Assembly (NCBI GenBank): GCA_023445955.1
Contig: JAEXJH010000366.1
Span: forward strand, 1-14,061
DNA: 14,061 bases
DNA from: Pseudomonadota bacterium
Lineage (GTDB): Bacteria; Pseudomonadota; Alphaproteobacteria; Caulobacterales; Caulobacteraceae
Reading direction: 5' to 3'
The notes under the pieces: generated by a model
What the model saw: the letters and a program-made list of their open reading frames with translations, nothing else
Databases searched by the model: none
Told to the model about the DNA's origin: nothing
Part shown: positions 1-4,842 of the stretch, piece by piece
Layout: every line of letters begins with the position of its first letter
Numbering within the stretch: position 1 is the first letter of the stretch
Position numbers and translations under genes: made by a program

Positions 1-8
1 GCCAGCAA

Positions 9-48
9 CCAGGTCCCCGGACCGTCCGAGTATCCCCCTCGGACCTGG
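9..48. repeat. Nested inverted repeats at the left edge
   Basis: CCAGGTCC (9-16) is the exact reverse complement of GGACCTGG (41-48). Inside it, GTCCGAG (24-30) pairs with CTCGGAC (38-44) across a 7-nt loop, and GGTCC (12-16) pairs with GGACC (19-23). The pairings overlap, so they are alternatives. No T-tract follows on either strand. It could be the 3' part of a structured RNA, a factor-independent pause site or an operator cluster; its upstream context lies outside the window. Confidence 0.4.
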
Positions 49-177
49 CCCCGCTCGATCACACCCCGCCGCCGCAACGGTCGCTGGCCATGCGCCCTTT
101 CCTCGCGACGAGGTGGGAGAACTGTACGGCAGGTTTTGGAGCCGGGGATAAAGGGCGGTGAATGCTCGTGCCTTGCT

Positions 178-201
178 CACCCTCTCCCAAGGGAGAGGGT
201 G
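178..201. repeat. Perfect 11-bp palindrome, REP-like
   Basis: CACCCTCTCCC (178-188) and GGGAGAGGGTG (191-201) are exact reverse complements separated by AA. Palindromes of this CCCTCTCCC/GGGAGAGGG type are common between genes in several alphaproteobacterial and xanthomonad genomes, from general knowledge. A single copy is seen here, so its repetitive status is inferred. Confidence 0.55.
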
Positions 202-241
202 ATAAATCCCCATCCCCCGCCGAGCATAACCCCAAACGAAG

Positions 242-285
242 ACCGCCGCTGCGGACGCCCTCCCACAGGCGTCCGAAACGGCGGT
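242..285. repeat. Long imperfect hairpin
   Basis: Arms 242-259 and 268-285 (18 nt each) are complementary apart from two adjacent mismatches, with an 8-nt loop. Only three T residues (285-287) follow, so it is at best a weak rho-independent terminator for a gene left of the window. It may instead be a dispersed intergenic hairpin. Confidence 0.45.
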
Positions 286-427
286 TTGGAGCCCCCCGGG
301 CTCGGATCACGCCCCCACATGAACGCGATAGCTAAGGGATAACGCTGTCATATAGACCGTCGACGGGTTTCCCCCGCGGAGCGAACGGTAAGGTTATCGC
401 GCCCCTCTGGCGCTATTCGTACGACGC

Positions 428-435
428 GCTATCTA
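428..435 (+). promoter_or_regulatory. Possible -10 element for a leaderless DUF1489 transcript
   Basis: GCTATCTA at 428-435 resembles the Caulobacter housekeeping -10 consensus GCTANAWC. It sits so that transcription would begin at or next to the ATG at 442, and there is no Shine-Dalgarno sequence in front of that ATG. The element overlaps a perfect GCGCTA-TC-TAGCGC inverted repeat (426-439), which could equally be an operator. No clear -35 was found. Confidence 0.25.
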
Positions 436-441
436 GCGCCC

Positions 442-843
442 ATGGCGTTGCACATCATCAAGCTGGTCGTTGGCTGCGAGACGATCGAAGATCTCCTGGA
501 CTGGCACAAGGACAAGAGCCAGCCCTGGGTCATGCACACCCGCATGACGCCCAAGCGGGTCGACGAGGTCCTGGACGGCGGCTCGCTGTATCGGGTGTTC
601 AAGGGCCAGATTCTCTGCCGTCAGACGATCCTGGCCATCGACACGATCGGCGAGGGCGCGGCGTCGCGCTGCGAAGTCACGGTCGATCCGCCGATCATCC
701 GCGTCGCGCCGCAACCGCGCCGGGCCTTCCAGGGCTGGCGCTATCTCAAGCCCGAGGACGCGCCGCCGGACCTGACCGAGCGCGAAGCCGCCGACATGCC
801 GGCCGATCTCGCCCGCCAGCTGCGCGAACTGGGCGCCTGGTAA
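442..843 (+). CDS. DUF1489 family protein
   Basis: A 133-residue protein of the DUF1489 family (Pfam PF07370), which is largely alphaproteobacterial and has no assigned function. Recognition rests on the N-terminal HIIKLVVGCETIEDL segment, the central TRMTPKRVDEVLDGGSLYRV block followed by KGQILCRQ, and the near-invariant RRAFQGWRYLKPEDAPPDL motif at about 92-110. It has no signal peptide or membrane helix, so it is probably cytoplasmic. Length is normal for the family. The ATG at 442 is the first in frame and keeps the conserved N-terminus. It lacks an obvious ribosome-binding site, so the message may be leaderless. It appears monocistronic; the next plus-strand gene starts about 90 bp downstream behind its own possible promoter. 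Confidence 0.9.
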   Translation: MALHIIKLVVGCETIEDLLDWHKDKSQPWVMHTRMTPKRVDEVLDGGSLYRVFKGQILCRQTILAIDTIGEGAASRCEVTVDPPIIRVAPQPRRAFQGWRYLKPEDAPPDLTEREAADMPADLARQLRELGAW

Positions 844-876
844 CGCTCGCCCAAATAACTTTTGGATGTGGTGTTA

Positions 877-884
877 GCTAAATA
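877..884 (+). promoter_or_regulatory. Possible -10 element upstream of the 28-residue peptide
   Basis: GCTAAATA at 877-884 is close to the Caulobacter -10 consensus GCTANAWC and lies about 50 bp before the ATG at 935. A convincing -35 at normal spacing was not found (TTGGAT at 862-867 is somewhat close). It is suggestive only. Confidence 0.3.
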
Positions 885-934
885 GCAACCAGGGCGCGTG
901 TCATCTCGTCGCAGGGGATGAGGGAGAGACGACC

Positions 935-1021
935 ATGAAAGCCAGTTTCGCGGCCTTGGGCGTGGGGATGCTGTTCGTAGGCCTGATCGCGGGGCTGTTG
1001 ATCGCGCTCAAGCCCGTCTAG
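935..1021 (+). CDS. Small single-pass membrane peptide, 28 residues
   Basis: The ATG at 935 opens a 28-codon frame ending in TAG at 1019-1021. The product begins MKASFAALG and then has an uninterrupted hydrophobic stretch (about residues 5-25, rich in Gly, Leu, Ile, Val), ending LKPV. This is a typical single transmembrane helix with a short Lys-containing head. A strong purine-rich ribosome-binding site (AGGGAG, 921-926) lies 8 nt before the ATG and a GCTAAATA element lies further upstream, which is better support than most frames of this size have. I cannot assign a family; it has the size class of KdpF- or CydX-like accessory peptides, but no kdp or cyd gene is nearby. The stop codon falls in a hairpin shared with convergent panC. 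Confidence 0.5.
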   Translation: MKASFAALGVGMLFVGLIAGLLIALKPV

Positions 1022-1039
1022 GCCTCAGGTCCTAGACGG
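1014..1039. terminator. Hairpin shared by the convergent stop codons of the small peptide and panC
   Basis: CCGTCTAGG (1014-1022) and CCTAGACGG (1031-1039) form a perfect 9-bp stem with an 8-nt loop. The TAG of the 28-residue peptide gene lies in the left arm and the TAG of panC (plus-strand CTA, 1032-1034) in the right arm. No T-tract follows on either strand, so a bidirectional stop or 3'-end-protecting role is an inference. Confidence 0.45.
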
Positions 1040-1880
1040 CCATATTGTCGATCAGCCGCGTCTTGCCCAGCCACGCGGCGACCAGGATGCGGCCTTCGGC
1101 GTCGCCGATGGACCCGGGACCCAGGCGCGACAGATCGCTGGCCTCGCGGATTTCCACATAGTCGACCTGACCGAAACCGGCCGCCTTCAGGGCGGCCGTC
1201 GCCGTTTGCTCGGCCTCGTCGATGCGACCGCCGGCGGCGACCGCGGCGGCGGCGGCCTTCATGGCCGTGGGCAGGGCCACGGCGGCGGCGCGCTCCTCAG
1301 GCGACAGGTAGGCGTTGCGCGAGGAGAGAGCCAAGCCGTCCTCGGCGCGCGCCGTCGGCGCGCCGATGATCTCGATCGGGATGTCCAGGTCGCGGGCCAT
1401 GCGCTTGACCACCTGCAGCTGCTGGTAGTCCTTCTCGCCGAACACGGCGACATCGGCCTGGCTCTGGATAAACAGCTTGGCGACCACGGTGGCGACGCCG
1501 CCGAAGAACTGCGGCCGCGCCGCGCCTTCCAGCGGTTCGGAGACGCCCGAGACGCTGATCGCGGTGGCGAAGCCGGGGGCGTACATCTCCGCGCCGTTCG
1601 GAGCGAACAGCAGGTCGCAGCCGACACTGGCCAGCTTCTCGACATCGGCGGCCTCGCCACGCGGATAGGCGTCGAAGTCCTCGTGCGGGGCGAACTGCTT
1701 AGGATTGACGAAAACGGTGGCGACCACCCGGTCGGCGTTCGCTTGCGCCAGCTTGATCAAGGACAGGTGACCCTCGTGCAGGGCGCCCATGGTCGGGACC
1801 AGGGCCACGCGCTGGCCGGCGGCCTTCCAGGCGCGGACGTGCTCGCGCATCTGCGCGACGGTGCGGACGATCTGGGTCAT
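1032..1880 (-). CDS. panC: Pantothenate synthetase (pantoate--beta-alanine ligase)
   Basis: A cytoplasmic enzyme that joins pantoate and beta-alanine with ATP, through a pantoyl-adenylate, to give pantothenate, the precursor of coenzyme A. The 282 residues match the usual PanC length. Visible signatures are the nucleotide-binding PTMGALHEGH motif at 29-38 (the HIGH-like motif), TVFVNPKQF at 55-63, FFGGVATVV at 125-133, FGEKDYQQ at 147-154 and GLALSSRN at 182-189 (the KMSKS-like region). The ATG at 1880 is preceded by GGAGG (plus-strand 1888-1892) seven nucleotides away. The gene stands alone, without panB beside it. It is divergent from mipZ and convergent with the small membrane peptide gene. 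Nothing looks degenerate. Confidence 0.97.
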   Translation of the reverse strand: MTQIVRTVAQMREHVRAWKAAGQRVALVPTMGALHEGHLSLIKLAQANADRVVATVFVNPKQFAPHEDFDAYPRGEAADVEKLASVGCDLLFAPNGAEMYAPGFATAISVSGVSEPLEGAARPQFFGGVATVVAKLFIQSQADVAVFGEKDYQQLQVVKRMARDLDIPIEIIGAPTARAEDGLALSSRNAYLSPEERAAAVALPTAMKAAAAAVAAGGRIDEAEQTATAALKAAGFGQVDYVEIREASDLSRLGPGSIGDAEGRILVAAWLGKTRLIDNMAV

Positions 1881-1996
1881 GGCTGGGCCTCCACGCGGAC
1901 AGGCCGCGCTTATGGCCCCGTGGCTTGCGCAGGTCCACCGTCCGTTGCGTGAGCGCGCTTTTGGGGTGCGACAATTAAGCCTGTGGATTGAACCGG

Positions 1997-2002
1997 TTGA
2001 CC
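1997..2002 (+). promoter_or_regulatory. Possible -35 element of the mipZ promoter
   Basis: TTGACC at 1997-2002 matches the Caulobacter housekeeping -35 (TTGAC). GCTGGTAAC (2012-2020) downstream is a weak match to GCTANAWC at slightly short spacing, and it overlaps the CtrA-like box. The exact transcription start cannot be fixed from sequence. Confidence 0.3.
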
Positions 2003-2015
2003 TCGTAGGGCGCTG

Positions 2016-2031
2016 GTAACATCGTGTTAAC
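2016..2031 (+). promoter_or_regulatory. CtrA-like box upstream of mipZ
   Basis: GTAA-CATCGTG-TTAAC (2016-2031) matches the CtrA consensus TTAA-N7-TTAAC with one mismatch, in the first half-site. It lies about 50 bp before the mipZ start. CtrA is the master cell-cycle response regulator of Caulobacter-type bacteria. Occupancy is inferred from the motif alone. Confidence 0.45.
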
Positions 2032-2050
2032 CTTCAGTCCAAGGCCGTGC

Positions 2051-2055
2051 GAGTC
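2051..2055. promoter_or_regulatory. CcrM methylation site (GAGTC) upstream of mipZ
   Basis: GAGTC at 2051-2055 is a GANTC site, the target of the cell-cycle DNA methyltransferase CcrM, placed 23 bp before the mipZ ATG. In Caulobacter crescentus, mipZ transcription is known to depend on CcrM methylation and the methylation-sensing factor GcrA, so this site in the expected place is informative. It is the only GANTC in the panC-mipZ intergenic region. Confidence 0.6.
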
Positions 2056-2077
2056 GCGGCGCATCAAGGATCGAACC

Positions 2078-2914
2078 ATGGCCGAAACGCGCGTCATCGT
2101 CGTCGGCAACGAAAAAGGCGGGGCCGGCAAGTCGACCATCGCCGTGCACCTGGTGACCGCGCTGCTGTACGGCGGCGCCAAGGTCGCCGTGCTGGACCTG
2201 GACCTTCGCCAACGCACCTCGGGCCGGTTCTTCGAGAACCGCACCGCCTGGACGGCCAGCAAGAAGCTGGACCTGCCCATGCCGCTGTCCCTGACCCTCA
2301 GCGACAACGACATCGCCCTGGCCGAGAAGTCGGAAGAGGAGCAGGTCGCCGGTTTCGAAGCCGCCTTCGCCAAGGCGGCCGAGGAATGCGACTTCATCCT
2401 GATCGACACGCCCGGCGGCGATAGCGCCATCACCCGCCTGGCCCACGGCCGCGCGGACCTGGTGGTCACGCCGATGAACGACAGCTTTGTCGACTTCGAC
2501 ATGCTGGGCACGGTCGATCCGGTGTCCATGGAGCTGACCAAGCCCAGCCTCTATTCGCTGACCGTCTGGGAAGGCCGCAAGCAGCGCGCCCTGTCGGGCC
2601 AGCGCCAGGCGATGGACTGGGTGGTGCTGCGCAACCGCCTGGCCACCACCGAGGCCCGCAACCGTAAGCGCTTGGAGGACCGTCTGACGGCTCTGGCCAA
2701 GCGCGTCGGCTTCCGCATCGGCCCCGGCCTGCGCGACCGCGTCATTTATCGCGAGCTGTTCCCGTTCGGCCTGACCATCGCCGACCTGTCGCCGCAGGTA
2801 CGCCCCGTTCCGGTGTCGCTGCAGCACCTGGCCGCGCGCCAGGAACTGCGCGCCCTGATGCACAGCCTGGGCCTGTCGGCCTATTCCGGCGAGACCATGC
2901 TGGCGGCGCAGTAG
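2078..2914 (+). CDS. mipZ: MipZ, ParA-like ATPase positioning the division plane
   Basis: A 278-residue P-loop ATPase of the ParA/MinD superfamily. In Caulobacter, MipZ binds ParB-parS and DNA near the poles and inhibits FtsZ polymerisation, so that the Z-ring forms at midcell. The deviant Walker A NEKGGAGKST spans 11-20, with signature Lys13 and Gly14. VLDLDLRQRTSGRFFENR at 38-55 carries Asp42, the position needed for ATP hydrolysis in the Caulobacter protein. Walker B-like FILIDTPGGDSA follows near 110. The C-terminal half (DWVVLRNRLATTEARNRKRLEDRL, GFRIGPGLRDRVIYRELFPFGLT) is specific to MipZ rather than generic ParA. The start at 2078 is chosen over the in-frame ATG at 2024 because AAGGA lies 7 nt upstream and the family N-terminus is MAETRVIVVGNEKGG. 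A CtrA-like box and a GANTC site precede it and a strong terminator follows. Confidence 0.97.
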   Translation: MAETRVIVVGNEKGGAGKSTIAVHLVTALLYGGAKVAVLDLDLRQRTSGRFFENRTAWTASKKLDLPMPLSLTLSDNDIALAEKSEEEQVAGFEAAFAKAAEECDFILIDTPGGDSAITRLAHGRADLVVTPMNDSFVDFDMLGTVDPVSMELTKPSLYSLTVWEGRKQRALSGQRQAMDWVVLRNRLATTEARNRKRLEDRLTALAKRVGFRIGPGLRDRVIYRELFPFGLTIADLSPQVRPVPVSLQHLAARQELRALMHSLGLSAYSGETMLAAQ

Positions 2915-2936
2915 CCCAAGGGCTACATGAATTGAG

Positions 2937-2968
2937 CGGGCGGCTGGGTTTACCCCGCCGCCCGTTTT
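2937..2968 (+). terminator. Rho-independent terminator after mipZ
   Basis: CGGGCGGC (2937-2944) pairs perfectly with GCCGCCCG (2957-2964), with a further GGG/CCC inner pairing, followed by TTTT at 2965-2968. It lies 22 bp past the mipZ stop. A second short hairpin (GTAGCC, 2911-2916, with GGCTAC, 2921-2926) covers the stop codon itself. Confidence 0.85.
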
Positions 2969-2984
2969 CGTATCCGGAGCACCG

Positions 2985-3416
2985 ATGATCTATCTGCTGC
3001 TGGGCGTGGCCATACTGGCCGTCCTGCTCTGGCCGCGCCGCTCGATCCTCAAGGGCGACGGCTGGCGGGTCGGGGCGGGCGTGACGGCTGTCGTGGCCTT
3101 CGCTGGAGGCGCCTATGCCGGCATGCGCTCGGCCTGGGAGGTCTCGGCGGTGCTGGTGCTGCTGGGCCTGTGGAGCGCCACCGAGGCGCGCCGGCGGCCG
3201 GTGGTGCGGCGCGAGATCGTCCAGCCGCCCAAGGCCGAGCTGAGCCTGTCGGAAGCCCGCGCTCTGCTCGGCGTCGGTCCCGAGGCGACCCTGGCCGAGG
3301 TCAAGGCGGCCTATACACGCCTGATCCAGATGGCCCATCCCGACAAGGGCGGCACCGAGGGCCTGGCCGCCCAGCTGAATGCCGCGCGGGATCGTTTGAT
3401 CAAGCGGCGCAGCTGA
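2985..3416 (+). CDS. Membrane-anchored J-domain (DnaJ/Pam18-like) protein
   Basis: A 143-residue protein that would recruit and stimulate an Hsp70 (DnaK) at the inner membrane. Residues 1-16 form one hydrophobic segment and about 31-64 a second, longer one. After a short linker (RRRPVVRREIV), a C-terminal J-domain occupies about 86-141, starting LSLSEARALLGVGPEATLAEVKAAY and containing the obligatory HPD at 118-120 within HPDKGG. The truncated J-domain with HPDKGG resembles mitochondrial Pam18/TIM14 and its alphaproteobacterial relatives, from family knowledge. The start has GGAG (2975-2978) 6 nt upstream. It follows mipZ but lies beyond that gene's terminator, so it probably has separate transcription or depends on read-through. 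The client is unknown. Confidence 0.88.
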   Translation: MIYLLLGVAILAVLLWPRRSILKGDGWRVGAGVTAVVAFAGGAYAGMRSAWEVSAVLVLLGLWSATEARRRPVVRREIVQPPKAELSLSEARALLGVGPEATLAEVKAAYTRLIQMAHPDKGGTEGLAAQLNAARDRLIKRRS

Positions 3417-3431
3417 GCTACGACTAGCGCC

Positions 3432-3491
3432 ATGATCAACCGCGAACGCTTCTGGCGCCGCCGCTCGTCGGGCCAAACCTGCTCGGTATGA
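3432..3491 (+). CDS. Possible 19-codon leader peptide upstream of the aminotransferase
   Basis: ATG at 3432 opens a 19-codon frame (MINRERFWRRRSSGQTCSV) ending with TGA at 3489-3491, immediately where a set of competing stem-loops begins. It lies between the J-domain gene and the aminotransferase gene. The RRR run and Trp are reminiscent of attenuator peptides, but there is no clear ribosome-binding site and a frame this short may occur by chance. I give it low weight; its placement is the only reason to list it. Confidence 0.2.
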   Translation: MINRERFWRRRSSGQTCSV

Positions 3492-3540
3492 CGCTCTGAT
3501 TTCTGTTCAGAGCGAGCCGTCGTGCGGCTCATAGCGTCAT
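3488..3540 (+). promoter_or_regulatory. Competing stem-loops in the aminotransferase leader
   Basis: Three exact pairings exist: ATGACGCT (3488-3495) with AGCGTCAT (3533-3540); CGCTCTGA (3492-3499) with TCAGAGCG (3507-3514); and GAGCCG (3514-3519) with CGGCTC (3525-3530). The first stem shares bases 3492-3495 with the second, so the two cannot form together, as in an attenuator or other RNA switch. No T-tract follows any stem, so translational control or a DNA operator (the outer arms) is as likely as transcription attenuation. Confidence 0.4.
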
Positions 3541-3565
3541 TTCAGTTTCGGACTTTGATCACCCC

Positions 3566-4783
3566 ATGACTACCCAACCCATCGACTGGGCAGAGCGGTT
3601 CAGCACGCGCATGGACCGCGTCCGCGCCAGCGAAATCCGCGAGCTTCTCAAGCTGCTGGACCAGCCCGACATCCTGTCGTTCGCCGGCGGCATTCCCGAC
3701 CCCAGCCTGTTCCCGGCCGAGCGGATCCAGGCCGACTACGCCGCCGTGCTGGCCGATCCGGTGCTGGCCAAGCAGGCGCTGCAGTACTCCGTCAGCGAGG
3801 GCTACCTGCCGCTGCGCGAATGGATCGCAGAGCGCATGACCCGCGACGGCATGCCGTGCGACCCCGCCAACATCATGCTGACCGCCGGCTCGCAGCAGGC
3901 GCTGGACCTGATCGGCAAGCTGTTCGTCAGCCCCGGCGACACCGTCGTCGTGGCCCGGCCGACCTATCTGGGCGCGCTGCAGGCCTTCAACGGCTATCAG
4001 CCGGCCTATCGCGACCTGCCGGACGCGGCGCTGAAGGGCGAGGCGACCGACCTGCCGCAGGGCGCGCTGGGCTACTTCGTGCCCGACTTCGCCAACCCGA
4101 CCGGCGTCAGCCTGACCCTGGCCGAGCGCGAGGCTATCCTCGACATGGCCGCTACGTTGGACATGACCCTGGTCGAGGACGCGGCCTATCGCGAGCTGCG
4201 CTTCGCCGGCGAGCCGACGCCGACCCTGCTGGCGTTGGATATCGCGCGCTCGGGCGGCATCGACCAGGCGCGAACCATGTTCCTGGGCACCCTGTCCAAG
4301 ACCCTGTCGCCGGCGCTGCGCATCGGCTGGGTCTGTGGGCCCAAGCCCGTGATCGAGAAGCTGGTCCTGCTCAAGCAGGGCGCGGACCTGCACGTCTCGA
4401 CCATTAACCAGATGGTCGCCCATCGCGCGGTCTCGGAAGGCTATGACCAGCACCTGCACCGCCTGCGCGGGGCTTACGGCGCCAAGGGGCGGGTGATGCT
4501 GGACGCCCTGGAGCGGACCATGCCGCCGGGCGTGACCTGGTCGCAGCCAGACGGCGGCATGTTCGTCTGGATCGACCTGCCGGAAGGGATCGACGGCGCC
4601 GATCTGCTGGCCCGGGCGATCGAGGAAGAGCGGGTGGCCTTCGTGCCTGGCGCGCCGTTCTTCGCCGAGGTGAAGACGGCCAACGCCATCCGCCTCAGCT
4701 ACTCGCTACCGACCGACGCGCAGATCGAAGAGGGCGTGGGACGACTGGCCCGGCTGATCGGCAAGGTGATGGCGGAGGCCTAG
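3566..4783 (+). CDS. PLP-dependent aminotransferase, fold type I (class I/II)
   Basis: A 405-residue cytoplasmic aminotransferase of the MocR-like/2-aminoadipate (LysN)-type subgroup. Seen are SFAGGIPDPSLFP at 38-50 (typical of this subgroup), LQYSVSEGYLPLREWIA at 72-88, TAGSQQALDL at 106-115 (PLP phosphate site), NPTG at 177-180, Asp205 and Tyr208 contacting the cofactor, the Schiff-base Lys245 in GTLSKTLSPALRIGW, and the carboxylate-binding Arg376 in AIRLSYS. There is no N-terminal GntR DNA-binding domain, so it is an enzyme and not a MocR regulator. Substrate cannot be set from sequence; related enzymes act on 2-aminoadipate, aromatic or branched-chain amino acids. The ATG at 3566 lacks a clear ribosome-binding site. 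A leader with alternative hairpins precedes it and a 12-bp-stem terminator follows. Confidence 0.88.
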   Translation: MTTQPIDWAERFSTRMDRVRASEIRELLKLLDQPDILSFAGGIPDPSLFPAERIQADYAAVLADPVLAKQALQYSVSEGYLPLREWIAERMTRDGMPCDPANIMLTAGSQQALDLIGKLFVSPGDTVVVARPTYLGALQAFNGYQPAYRDLPDAALKGEATDLPQGALGYFVPDFANPTGVSLTLAEREAILDMAATLDMTLVEDAAYRELRFAGEPTPTLLALDIARSGGIDQARTMFLGTLSKTLSPALRIGWVCGPKPVIEKLVLLKQGADLHVSTINQMVAHRAVSEGYDQHLHRLRGAYGAKGRVMLDALERTMPPGVTWSQPDGGMFVWIDLPEGIDGADLLARAIEEERVAFVPGAPFFAEVKTANAIRLSYSLPTDAQIEEGVGRLARLIGKVMAEA

Positions 4784-4785
4784 AA

Positions 4786-4825
4786 AAGCAAAACCCCGGA
4801 GGTCGCCCTCCGGGGTTTCTTGTTT
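4786..4825. terminator. Bidirectional terminator between the aminotransferase and carboxypeptidase genes
   Basis: AAACCCCGGAGG (4791-4802) and CCTCCGGGGTTT (4807-4818) form a perfect 12-bp stem with a TCGC loop. The plus strand continues CTTGTTTC. The minus strand continues TTTTGCTTTT, a good T-rich tail. It serves two convergent genes ending at 4783 and 4843. Confidence 0.9.
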
Positions 4826-4842
4826 CTGGCGGTGCGGACGGC

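Larger units (their letters stand above)
1..441. other. Intergenic region without a convincing gene
   Basis: I see no supportable gene here. Plus frame 1 stays open to about 342, but its translation is Pro/Arg/Gly-rich, has no recognisable motif and no ribosome-binding site, and runs straight through three inverted repeats, so it looks like noncoding high-GC DNA. The open minus frame at 59-310 has the same character. No tRNA, tmRNA, SRP RNA or RNase P core motif was recognised. The region holds inverted repeats at 9-48, 178-201 and 242-285, plus a possible promoter close to 442. Confidence 0.6.

Noticed and set aside
136..342. 68-codon plus-strand frame in the left intergenic region
   Set aside because: It crosses two palindromes, lacks a ribosome-binding site and has no protein-like composition.
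1206..1952. Long plus-strand open frame opposite panC
   Set aside because: It is the antisense shadow of panC in high-GC DNA; the translation is Gly/His/Arg/Asp-rich without motifs.
1966..1990. Second CtrA box around TTAAG near 1975
   Set aside because: There is only one half-site; the next TTAA-like sequence is not 7 nt away.
2024..2077. Longer MipZ start at the ATG at 2024
   Set aside because: It would add 18 residues covering the CtrA-like and GANTC sites, has no ribosome-binding site, and does not fit the family N-terminus, whereas 2078 has AAGGA at good spacing.
3542..4459. Long minus-strand open frame opposite the aminotransferase
   Set aside because: Antisense shadow of a clearly identified enzyme, with no ribosome-binding site or recognisable domain.
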